Assembly (NCBI RefSeq): GCF_019797845.1
Contig: NZ_CP081864.1
Span: 1,240,001 to 1,304,000, forward strand
DNA: 64,000 bases
Direction of reading: 5' to 3'
DNA from: Symbiopectobacterium purcellii
GTDB taxonomy: Bacteria; Pseudomonadota; Gammaproteobacteria; Enterobacterales; Enterobacteriaceae
Shown here: positions 1 to 10,722 of the stretch, piece by piece
How the letters are laid out: every line of letters starts with the position of its first letter
Position numbering within the stretch: the stretch's first letter is position 1
Translations under genes and position numbers: made by a program
The notes under the pieces: generated by a model
Told to the model about the DNA's origin: nothing
The model's input: only the letters and a program-made list of their open reading frames with translations
Databases searched by the model: none

Positions 1-615
1 CTCCAATGCGTTGACGCTCATCAGGCACAGATAGAGCTGTTTTTTCAAGGCGTGCAGATTTACGGTGACGGTTTTACCGTTCACCTGATGCGTGCCTTCT
101 CCCAGCAGATGGTAATAGCTGGTCAGTTCGATCAGATCGTCATAGAAAGCAGAGATGTCTTTTGCACGTTTCAGAATCTCTTCATTGGTGACGATATCAT
201 CGAACACCAGTGCCGGAGCGTTGACAATATTGCGGATGATATGGGTATAGGAACGGGAATGAATGGTTTCTGAGAATGCCCAGGTTTCTATCCAGGTTTC
301 CAATTCAGGGATGGATATCAGCGGTAATAATGCGACGTTAGGGCTGCGTCCTTGAATGGAGTCCAGCAGCGTTTGGTATTTCAGATTGCTGATGAATATG
401 TGCTTTTCATGTTCCGGCAGCGCCTGATAGTCGATGCGATCGCGAGACACATCCACCTCTTCCGGACGCCAGAAAAAAGAGAGCTGTTTTTCGATCAGCT
501 TCTCGAATATCTCATATTTTTGCTGATCGTAACGCGCTACGTTAACGGACTGACCAAAGAACATTGGTTCCAGAAGCTGATCGTTTTTATTCTGTGAGAA
601 GGTGGTATAAGCCAT
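1..615 (-). CDS. nrdB: Ribonucleotide reductase class Ia beta subunit (N-terminal 205 residues, cut by window edge)
   Basis: NrdB carries the diferric-tyrosyl radical cofactor that NrdA uses to reduce ribonucleoside diphosphates. Only the N-terminal part lies in the window; the C-terminus runs off at position 1. The reading frame starts [10 protein letters not shown]. The metal-site segments are visible: the YQTLLDS stretch with the Asp84-type ligand, and [12 protein letters not shown] with the Glu and His ligands followed by the radical tyrosine (Tyr122 type). It lies 87 bp downstream of nrdA on the same strand, the usual nrdAB operon order. Identification is by recalled similarity to E. coli NrdB and is secure. 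Confidence 0.97.
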   Translation of the reverse strand, partial: MAYTTFSQNKNDQLLEPMFFGQSVNVARYDQQKYEIFEKLIEKQLSFFWRPEEVDVSRDRIDYQALPEHEKHIFISNLKYQTLLDSIQGRSPNVALLPLISIPELETWIETWAFSETIHSRSYTHIIRNIVNAPALVFDDIVTNEEILKRAKDISAFYDDLIELTSYYHLLGEGTHQVNGKTVTVNLHALKKQLYLCLMSVNALE

Positions 616-702
616 AGGGCTGTATCTCCAAAAAGGGACAGGAGGCGTTTGACCGCCTCCTGAAAAAAACTTACGTAAACAATATCCTATGCGGGAAACG
701 GT

Positions 703-2988
703 TTAAATCTTGCAGGCACCGCCTTCGCAGCCGTCATCCTGTGCGTCGGTCAGGATATCTTCCTGAACGTCTTCCGCGCCGTCACGGGTGTTTTGATAAT
801 ACAGCGTTTTTAACCCAAATTTATAGGCGGTGAGCAAGTCAGTCAGCAACTGTTTCATCGGCACTTTTCCTGACGGGAAGCGCGCCGGATCGTAGTTGGT
901 GTTGGCAGAAATAGCCTGATCGACAAACTTCTGCATCAGTCCAACAAGTTGCAGATAGCCGTCGTTGTTCGGCATTTCCCACAGTAACTCGTAGGCATCC
1001 TTAAGGGTTTCATAATCCGGCACCACCTGGCGCAGAATACCGTCTTTCGACGCCTTGATACTGATATGTCCGCGCGGTGGTTCAATCCCGTTGGTGGCGT
1101 TGGAAATTTGTGACGAGGTTTCCGATGGCATCAACGCGGAGAGCGTGGAGTTACGCAGACCGTGCGTTTTGATACTGTCGCGCAGTGCTTCCCAATCATA
1201 ATGCAACGGTTCGCTGCAAATGCCGTCCAGATCGCGCTTGTAGGTGTCAATAGGCAGCACGCCACGGGCATAGGTGGTTTGGTCAAACCACGGGCAGGCA
1301 CCCTGTTCGCGCGCCAGCTCGTTTGAGGCTTGCAGCAGGTAGTACTGAATGGCTTCAAAGGTTTTGTGCGTCAGGTTGTTGGCGCTGCCATCGGAGTAGC
1401 GCACGCCGTTTTTCGCCAGATAGTAGGCAAAGTTGATAACACCGATGCCGAGCGTGCGGCGGCCCATGGCACCGCGTTTGGCCGCCAGAATCGGGTAATC
1501 CTGATAGTCCAACAGGGCGTCCAGCGCACGGACTGCCAGGCGTGCCAGATCTTCCAAATCATCCAGGCTATTCAATGCGCCAAGGTTGAATGCGGAGAGG
1601 GTGCAGAGCGCGATCTCGCCTTTTTCATCGTTGACGTCTTCCAGAGGATGGGTTGGCAGCGCAATTTCCAGACACAGGTTGGACTGACGCACCGGTGCGA
1701 TGGTCGGTTCAAACGGGCTGTGGGTGTTGCAGTGATCGACGTGCTGAATGTAGATACGGCCTGTAGAGGCGCGCTCTTGCATCATCAGCGAGAACAGATC
1801 GACCGCTTTCATGGATTTCTTGCGGATGCTGTCATCTTTTTCATACTGCTGATACAAGCGTTCGAACTCGTCCTGATCGGCGAAAAACGCGTCATACAGG
1901 CCGGGCACGTCAGAGGGGCTGAACAGGGTAATTTCTTGCCCTTTGACCAGGCGCTGATACATCAGCTTGTTCAACTGCACGCCGTAATCGAGGTGACGGA
2001 CGCGGTTGCCTTCCACACCACGGTTGTTTTTCAGCACCAGCAGGCTTTCCACTTCCAGATGCCACAGCGGGTAAAACAGCGTTGCCGCACCGCCGCGCAC
2101 GCCGCCCTGTGAGCAGGATTTCACCGCGGTCTGGAAATGTTTATAAAACGGAATACAGCCAGTATGGAACGCTTCACCACCGCGAATCGGGCTACCCAGC
2201 GCACGGATACGACCGGCGTTAATGCCGATACCGGCACGCTGTGAAACGTATTTCACGATAGCGCTGGAGGTGGCGTTGATGGAATCCAGGCTGTCGCCGC
2301 ACTCGATCAACACGCAGGAACTGAACTGGCGGGTCGGGGTACGCACGCCGGACATGATCGGCGTTGGCAGCGAAATCTTGAAAGTAGAAATCGCGTCATA
2401 GAAGCGTTTGACGTAATCCAGACGCGTTTCGCGCGGGTAACCGGAGAACAGACAGGCTGCCACCAGTACATACAGGAACTGGGCGCTTTCGTAGATGTCA
2501 CCGGTGACGCGGTTTTGCACCAGATATTTCCCTTCCAACTGCTTGACCGCAGCGTAAGAGAAGGTCATGTCGCGCCAGTGATCGATGAAAGCGTCCATCT
2601 GAGCGAACTCTTCTGGCGTGTAGTCCTGCAATAAGTGGGTATCGTATTTGCCCAGTTCCACCATTTTGGTGACGTGATCGAATAACGTCGGCGGCTCAAA
2701 CTGGCCGTACGCTTTTTTGCGCAAGTGGAAAATGGCCAAACGCGCGGCCAGATATTGGTAGTCCGGGCTGTCGCGTGAAATCAGATCGGCGGCAGCTTTA
2801 ATAATGGTTTCATGAATATCGGCGGTCTTGATGCCGTCATAAAACTGAATGTGGGAGCGCAGCTCGACTTGAGACACTGACACATTGTGCAGGCCTTCTG
2901 CTGCCCAGGTAATCACCCGGTGAATCTTGTCCAGATTGATGCGTTCTTTGCTGCCATCGCGTTTGGTTACTAGCAGGCTCTGGTTCAT
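703..2988 (-). CDS. nrdA: Ribonucleoside-diphosphate reductase class Ia alpha subunit
   Basis: Catalytic subunit of aerobic ribonucleotide reductase, 761 residues, the same length as E. coli NrdA. An ATP-cone allosteric domain occupies roughly residues 5-95. The active-site set is present: RQFSSC with Cys225, NLCLE with Asn437/Cys439/Glu441, and ALCTLSAFN with Cys462. The swinging C-terminal tail ends CEGGACKI, keeping the Cys754/Cys759 pair that is re-reduced by thioredoxin or glutaredoxin. It heads the nrdAB operon. An NrdR-type box and a perfect DnaA box lie in the 420-bp upstream gap, matching known control of this operon by NrdR and DnaA. Confidence 0.98.
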   Translation of the reverse strand: MNQSLLVTKRDGSKERINLDKIHRVITWAAEGLHNVSVSQVELRSHIQFYDGIKTADIHETIIKAAADLISRDSPDYQYLAARLAIFHLRKKAYGQFEPPTLFDHVTKMVELGKYDTHLLQDYTPEEFAQMDAFIDHWRDMTFSYAAVKQLEGKYLVQNRVTGDIYESAQFLYVLVAACLFSGYPRETRLDYVKRFYDAISTFKISLPTPIMSGVRTPTRQFSSCVLIECGDSLDSINATSSAIVKYVSQRAGIGINAGRIRALGSPIRGGEAFHTGCIPFYKHFQTAVKSCSQGGVRGGAATLFYPLWHLEVESLLVLKNNRGVEGNRVRHLDYGVQLNKLMYQRLVKGQEITLFSPSDVPGLYDAFFADQDEFERLYQQYEKDDSIRKKSMKAVDLFSLMMQERASTGRIYIQHVDHCNTHSPFEPTIAPVRQSNLCLEIALPTHPLEDVNDEKGEIALCTLSAFNLGALNSLDDLEDLARLAVRALDALLDYQDYPILAAKRGAMGRRTLGIGVINFAYYLAKNGVRYSDGSANNLTHKTFEAIQYYLLQASNELAREQGACPWFDQTTYARGVLPIDTYKRDLDGICSEPLHYDWEALRDSIKTHGLRNSTLSALMPSETSSQISNATNGIEPPRGHISIKASKDGILRQVVPDYETLKDAYELLWEMPNNDGYLQLVGLMQKFVDQAISANTNYDPARFPSGKVPMKQLLTDLLTAYKFGLKTLYYQNTRDGAEDVQEDILTDAQDDGCEGGACKI

Positions 2989-3081
2989 GTGGTGTAGTAC
3001 CTATCCGTGTTTCCTATTGCAATAGTGTTTTCCCGGATCGAAAACGCACACAACAGTCTAGTGCTGCGGTGTGTGGAGGAA

Positions 3082-3097
3082 ACACTACATATAGGGG
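3082..3097 (-). promoter_or_regulatory. Putative NrdR box upstream of nrdA
   Basis: ACACTACATATAGGGG closely fits the 16-bp NrdR operator consensus acaCwAtATaTwGtgt. A second dyad, CCTATTGCAATAGTGT, lies closer to the gene at 3013-3028 and resembles the consensus less well. Tandem NrdR boxes normally repress nrd operons when dATP/ATP is high. The spacing here (69 bp start to start) is wider than the usual ~31 bp, so only the 3082 box is proposed with confidence. Confidence 0.65.
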
Positions 3098-3167
3098 GTT
3101 TAGTTTAGAATGATAACAAGATAGTGAGAATTTTCGGCTATTGCAAGTGAACAAAACACACTGAAAT

Positions 3168-3176
3168 TGTGGATAA
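3168..3176 (-). promoter_or_regulatory. DnaA box upstream of nrdA
   Basis: On the minus strand this reads TTATCCACA, the perfect high-affinity DnaA box. E. coli nrdAB is also controlled by DnaA binding upstream, which couples dNTP supply to replication initiation. The rest of the 2989-3411 gap is AT-rich with no convincing gene; the 64-codon frame inside it has no ribosome site. Confidence 0.7.
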
Positions 3177-3411
3177 CATGGGGAGGAATTGTTACACAGT
3201 GGCTAAACGCCTGTAGCGTTGCGGCCTTAACTTTTGTCAATGGATGGGGATAAAAAAATAAAAAATTGATCGGTTGCCGCTTTTTTCCGCGCACAGAAAA
3301 TTCTTAATTTGATCAGCGTCTAAGGTTATGACTGAAGAGGGAATGGCAGATTGGCGACGATATCACCAATCTGCGTTGTAAAGGCAAGCGGTGAAGCCAG
3401 CCAACGCTGGC

Positions 3412-4134
3412 TTATTCAGCATCGCGCTGCGTATGCAGCATATAGTTCACGTCCACATTAGGGCCCAGCGTAAAACGATCGCGCAGCGGATTATAGTGCA
3501 GACCGGTGATGTGCTGTTCCGCCAGTGAGGTGCCGTCCACCCAGTCCAGCAACTCTGCCGGGCGAATAAATTTTTTCGCGTCATGGGTGCCTTTAGGCAC
3601 CATTTTCAGCACATATTCGGCGCCGAAAATCATCAACAGCCAGGCTTTGGCATTACGGTTGATGGTAGAGAAGAACACGTGTCCACCGGGTTTGACCAAC
3701 GCGGCGCAGGCGCGCACCACTGATTGCGGATCTGGCACATGTTCCAGCATCTCCATACAGGTCACCACGTCATAGCGCCCGGCGTGTGCCGCCGCGTGAG
3801 ACTCCACGGTTTCCTGCACATACTGCACGCTGACACCGCTCTCCAGCGCGTGCAGTCGGGCAACCTGCAACGGTTCGGCACCCATGTCCAATCCGGTCAC
3901 CTCTGCCCCTTCGCGCGCCATGCTCTCAGCCAGAATGCCGCCGCCGCAGCCGACATCCAGCACCTGCTTGCCAAACAGCCCATCGGCGCGGCGCGCGATG
4001 TAGTCAAGTCGCAGCGGGTTGATGCGGTGCAGCGGTTTGAACTCGCCTTCCAGATCCCACCAGCGCGAGGCGACGGCTTCAAACTTGGCAATTTCATCAT
4101 GATCGACATTCTGTGTCTGTGTTTCTGCGTTCAT
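3412..4134 (-). CDS. ubiG: Ubiquinone biosynthesis O-methyltransferase
   Basis: SAM-dependent methyltransferase performing both O-methylation steps of ubiquinone synthesis. 240 residues, class I Rossmann fold. SAM motif [10 protein letters not shown] is at residues 58-66 and the acidic GLDMG motif II follows. The N-terminal [20 protein letters not shown] segment is typical of UbiG. It is divergent from gyrA, as in E. coli. A GC-rich hairpin (arms 3395-3401 and 3406-3412) overlaps the stop codon and may act in termination, although no T tract follows on this strand. Confidence 0.97.
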   Translation of the reverse strand: MNAETQTQNVDHDEIAKFEAVASRWWDLEGEFKPLHRINPLRLDYIARRADGLFGKQVLDVGCGGGILAESMAREGAEVTGLDMGAEPLQVARLHALESGVSVQYVQETVESHAAAHAGRYDVVTCMEMLEHVPDPQSVVRACAALVKPGGHVFFSTINRNAKAWLLMIFGAEYVLKMVPKGTHDAKKFIRPAELLDWVDGTSLAEQHITGLHYNPLRDRFTLGPNVDVNYMLHTQRDAE

Positions 4135-4339
4135 GCGGTATACAACCTTTTGTTATTCTCATCTGCGGTAAGTATATCGGGTGCAGGCAGGATGTAGTAG
4201 CGATTCTCCTTTTCGCCGTGGCGACGGGAAAGGGGGGGAATGAAAGAAAAGCGTCATTACTGGTGCGCGTATTTTCCCTGTGAGGTGGGTTTTGTGCTAT
4301 CATTTTCCACCTTTTGAACTCGGGTTGATGCATTAATAG

Positions 4340-6991
<2,652 letters not shown>

Positions 6992-7016
6992 TCGCGAGCT
7001 ACATCGATGAAACAAA

Positions 7017-7045
7017 AGCCAGCACCTCAGATGCTGGCTTTTTTT
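7017..7045 (+). terminator. Intrinsic terminator of gyrA
   Basis: Eight-bp stem AGCCAGCA / TGCTGGCT with a 7-nt loop, followed by a run of seven T. It lies 25 bp after the gyrA stop codon. Confidence 0.9.
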
Positions 7046-7112
7046 ATGCGCTCTCGGTACTGTATCGACACGCCTTTCCCCTGCAACCCTTTACCTACTT
7101 GATGGAATAACT

Positions 7113-9983
7113 TTGAAATACCTCGCTTCATTTCACACGACGCTGAAAATTTCCCGCTACCTGTTCAGGGTGCTGGCGATGATGTTATGGATGCTGGGGG
7201 CGCTGATTTCCATCTTCTATTTCAGCAAGGTACTCAACGATAAAGAAGCTGAGTTACGCCTGGAATATAACCAGAGCTACGATCAGTCGCAGGAGTATAT
7301 TCGTCGCACCACGGACATCGTGCGGGAACTACGCTACGTGGCTGTCAGTCATGTCAATATGGCGCCCGCGCATGCCACGCCGCCTGCCGCGAATACCCTG
7401 CGTACACCGCTGCTTTCGCTCTATCCTTTAACCACAGGTGCAGACTGCCAGACGATCTATCAGAGCCAAAAAGGGCAGTTGGATGCCGTCAGCGCATTTT
7501 TTACCGATTGGCAGGATAACTTCTCCACGGTATACGATCTGAACCGGGTGTTTTTTGTCGATGGTGCCTGGCAGTGCATGATGGATTTTGGTATCCGTAA
7601 TCAGGCACTGGATCGCGATAATTTATTGCAGAACCTGCAAGAACGGTTTGCCGATAAAAAGCATGCGACGCAGGGCGAATGGCGCGATGAAACGGTGTAT
7701 TGGATAACCCCGGCCTCCGATCCCGACATTGGCTATCTGTATGCCATTACGCCGATTTATAAAGGGGATCGGCTGGAAACCCTGATGGGTATCGAGCAAA
7801 CCATTCGTCTGGATGATTTTGTCGCTGCGGGTAAATTTACGGTCGGTGCCAAACTGCTCGATCAGTTTAATCAACCGTTGCTGCAATTTACCGATAAAGA
7901 GCGCAACGGATCGTTGACGTCCAGCTATCCGAACGATCGTACCTATTTTGGTTATGTGGACGGTTACGACGAAATTATTCTGAAGAAGGCCTTACCGCCA
8001 ACCACTTTTAATATCGTCTATTTCATGCCGTTCAGCGTGCTGCTGTCGCAGTTAAACGCGCTGATTGTCAACATCGTGTTGTTAAACCTGCTCTCCGCGC
8101 TGGTGCTGTTTATTCTCGCCTGGACGTTCGAACGCAAGATGTTTCTGCCTGCGCAGATTAATGCGTTTCAACTGGAAGAGAACGAACAGTTTAACCGTAA
8201 GATCGTGGCTTCTGCGCCAGTAGGTATCTGTATTTTGCGCATCAATGACGGCACTAACCTGCTAAGTAACGAACTGGCGCATAACTACCTGAATTTGTTA
8301 ACCCATGAAGATCGGCTCAAGATCACGCGCATTATCTGTGAACAGCAATCAAAATATGTCGATGTGGTCACCAGCCGGAACCACCATCTGCAAATCAGTT
8401 TCGTTCATTCGCGCTATCGCAATGAAAATGTGGCGATTTGCGTGCTCTCCGATGTGAGTGCACGGGTGAAAATGGAAGAGTCTCTGCAAGAAATGGCCAA
8501 TGCCGCTGAACAGGCAAGCCAGTCAAAATCGATGTTTTTGGCTACGGTCAGCCATGAACTGCGCACACCGCTGTACGGGATTATCGGTAATCTGGACTTG
8601 CTCCGTACTAAAAGCCTGTCGAAAGATGCTAATCGATTAGCGGCGGCGATGCAGAACTCCTCAGCGCTGCTGCTCAAAATCATCAGCGATATTCTCGACT
8701 TTTCCAAGATAGAGTCGGAACAGCTTAAAATCGAACCGGCTATTTTTACGCCACAGGAAGTGGTTAGCCATATCACCAGCAACTATCTGCCTCTGGTGGT
8801 GCGAAAAAACCTGACGCTCTACTGCTTTATCGATCCGTCGGTGCCGGCAACCTTGTCGGGTGATCCGGTACGCTTGCAGCAGGTACTCTCTAATCTGGTG
8901 AGCAATGCGATTAAATTTACCGATACCGGCTGCATCATCTTTCAGGTGTGTTGCACCGACGGCTATCTCGAGTTTTGGGTACGTGACACTGGCGTGGGAA
9001 TTAATCCCCGCGAGGCGCTCAAGCTGTTCGATCCCTTTTTCCAGGCGGGCAGCGGCGTTCAGCGCCATTTTCAGGGAACCGGATTGGGGTTAGCCATCTG
9101 CGAAAAGCTGGTGAATCTGATGGATGGCGACATGTCATTGATATCGGAACCCGGGCTGGGCAGTCAGTTTGGCATTCGTATTCCGCTCTACCAGGCACAT
9201 TACGTCGTCCCGACGGTCAGCGATGCGCTCCGGCAGAAAACCTGCTGGCTGCGGATGCGTAATGCCAGTCTTGAGCACAACGCGCTCAGTTTGCTGCATC
9301 AATATGGCCTCTCTGCTACCCGTTATTCTGACCAGGCTGTGCAGGAAGATGACATTGTCATCAGCGATTATCCGCAGGCTACGCCGCCGCTTTCGCGCTT
9401 TAGCGTGTTATTCAGTCACGTGCACATCGGCAGCGCGCAGGAGAGTGAGGCAGGGCACTGGGTTATCAGCACCGCCGGATTGCCGGATTTGCCGGCGCTG
9501 CTGGAACGCTTGTGCCGCAATAAAGAGGGGGAAGAGGAAACCCTGGCCGTGCTGAATACGCGCGCCCAAACGCACTATAACCTGGTGGACAATAGCGACA
9601 TCTTGATTCTGGTGGTAGACGATCATCCGATCAACCGTCGTTTGCTCGCCGATCAGCTTGGGTCATTGGGTTATCAGGTCATTACCGCTAATGATGGCGT
9701 GGATGCGCTAAGCGCGCTGGCGAAGCAAACGGCGGATATCGTGCTGACCGATGTCAACATGCCGAATATGGATGGCTATACGTTGACCCGTACCTTGCGT
9801 GCACAGCGCTGGGACGCGCCCGTCATTGGTGTCACCGCCAACGCGCTCGCGGAAGAACGACAACGTTGTTTGGCGGCGGGGATGGACAACTGTTTATCGA
9901 AACCGGTTACGCTGGATGTGTTACAACAGTGTTTGTCGCAGTACAGTCTTCACGTGCGTGAAAAGCGGGGTAGCGCGACGTAA
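7113..9983 (+). CDS. rcsC: Hybrid sensor kinase RcsC of the Rcs phosphorelay
   Basis: Inner-membrane hybrid histidine kinase that senses envelope stress and passes phosphate to RcsD then RcsB, controlling capsule, motility and cell-envelope genes. 956 residues: TM1 about 20-41, a periplasmic domain, TM2 about 310-333, PAS-like linker, HisKA with His481 in TVSHELRTP, HATPase with the NAIKF N-box and GTGLGL, and a C-terminal receiver with phospho-acceptor Asp880 in LTDVNMPN. The start is TTG giving MKYLASF, the same N-terminus as E. coli RcsC. It is convergent with rcsB, the standard rcs arrangement. Confidence 0.97.
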   Translation: MKYLASFHTTLKISRYLFRVLAMMLWMLGALISIFYFSKVLNDKEAELRLEYNQSYDQSQEYIRRTTDIVRELRYVAVSHVNMAPAHATPPAANTLRTPLLSLYPLTTGADCQTIYQSQKGQLDAVSAFFTDWQDNFSTVYDLNRVFFVDGAWQCMMDFGIRNQALDRDNLLQNLQERFADKKHATQGEWRDETVYWITPASDPDIGYLYAITPIYKGDRLETLMGIEQTIRLDDFVAAGKFTVGAKLLDQFNQPLLQFTDKERNGSLTSSYPNDRTYFGYVDGYDEIILKKALPPTTFNIVYFMPFSVLLSQLNALIVNIVLLNLLSALVLFILAWTFERKMFLPAQINAFQLEENEQFNRKIVASAPVGICILRINDGTNLLSNELAHNYLNLLTHEDRLKITRIICEQQSKYVDVVTSRNHHLQISFVHSRYRNENVAICVLSDVSARVKMEESLQEMANAAEQASQSKSMFLATVSHELRTPLYGIIGNLDLLRTKSLSKDANRLAAAMQNSSALLLKIISDILDFSKIESEQLKIEPAIFTPQEVVSHITSNYLPLVVRKNLTLYCFIDPSVPATLSGDPVRLQQVLSNLVSNAIKFTDTGCIIFQVCCTDGYLEFWVRDTGVGINPREALKLFDPFFQAGSGVQRHFQGTGLGLAICEKLVNLMDGDMSLISEPGLGSQFGIRIPLYQAHYVVPTVSDALRQKTCWLRMRNASLEHNALSLLHQYGLSATRYSDQAVQEDDIVISDYPQATPPLSRFSVLFSHVHIGSAQESEAGHWVISTAGLPDLPALLERLCRNKEGEEETLAVLNTRAQTHYNLVDNSDILILVVDDHPINRRLLADQLGSLGYQVITANDGVDALSALAKQTADIVLTDVNMPNMDGYTLTRTLRAQRWDAPVIGVTANALAEERQRCLAAGMDNCLSKPVTLDVLQQCLSQYSLHVREKRGSAT

Positions 9984-10002
9984 GCGTGTTTACGGTGATG
10001 TT

Positions 10003-10030
10003 CGTCGTTCCTGAGTCAGCAGGAACGACG
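10003..10030. terminator. Inverted repeat between convergent rcsC and rcsB
   Basis: A perfect 10-bp stem, CGTCGTTCCT / AGGAACGACG with an 8-nt loop, lies between the two convergent stop codons. No T tract follows on either strand, so it may be an RNA 3'-end stabiliser rather than a classical terminator. Confidence 0.5.
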
Positions 10031-10060
10031 GATCGATCGCTGAAAGGGATGGCTGAGTGC

Positions 10061-10714
10061 TTATGCACTTTCTCCCGGTTCGGCACCGTTGATGGAAGAG
10101 AGGTATTTCAGCAGGGCAATATCGTTATCAACACCCAGTTTGGTCATGGCCGATTTTTTCTGGCTGCTGATGGTTTTGATACTGCGGTTCAGCTTTTTAG
10201 CAATCTCCGTCACCAAAAAGCCTTCTGCAAACAGGCGCAGCACTTCACTCTCTTTCGGTGACAGGCGCTTGTCACCGTAACCGCTGGCGCTGATTTTTTC
10301 CAGCACCTTGGCAACGCTATCCGGGGTGAATTTCTTGCCCTTTTGCAAGGCAGCCAGCGCTTTGGGCAAATCAGTTGGTGCCCCTTGCTTCAATACAATG
10401 CCTTCGATATCAAGATCCAACACCGCACTTAAAATGGCGGGGTTGTTGTTCATGGTCAGCACAATGATTGCCAGATGGGGGAAATGGCGTTTGATGTATT
10501 TGATAAGCGTGATGCCATCACCGTATTTATCGCCAGGCATGGATAAATCGGTAATTAATACGTTGGCATCCAGTTTCGGCAGATGATTGATCAGTGCTGT
10601 TGAGTCTTCAAACTCACCCACCACGTTAACCCACTCAATTTGTTCAAGCGATTTTTTAATGCCAAAAAGGACAATCGGATGGTCGTCAGCGATAATTACG
10701 TTTAAATTACTCAT
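10061..10714 (-). CDS. rcsB: Response regulator RcsB
   Basis: DNA-binding response regulator of the Rcs phosphorelay, 217 residues. The receiver domain has the acidic pair in IIADDHP and phospho-acceptor Asp56 in LITDLSMPG. The C-terminal LuxR/FixJ-type helix-turn-helix covers about 150-210 (LSPKESEVLRLFAEG, then LNRSIKTISSQKK). It acts as a homodimer or with partners such as RcsA. It starts 8 bp after the rcsD stop codon and is almost identical to the E. coli protein through the receiver. Confidence 0.98.
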   Translation of the reverse strand: MSNLNVIIADDHPIVLFGIKKSLEQIEWVNVVGEFEDSTALINHLPKLDANVLITDLSMPGDKYGDGITLIKYIKRHFPHLAIIVLTMNNNPAILSAVLDLDIEGIVLKQGAPTDLPKALAALQKGKKFTPDSVAKVLEKISASGYGDKRLSPKESEVLRLFAEGFLVTEIAKKLNRSIKTISSQKKSAMTKLGVDNDIALLKYLSSINGAEPGESA

Positions 10715-10722
10715 CGTTTTAT

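Noticed and set aside
1330..2112. A 260-codon frame antisense to nrdA
   Set aside because: It lies wholly inside nrdA, has no ribosome site and reads as low-complexity complement of a conserved gene.
3100..3294. A 64-codon frame in the nrdA-ubiG gap
   Set aside because: It has no ribosome site and overlaps the DnaA box; the region is better explained as regulatory.
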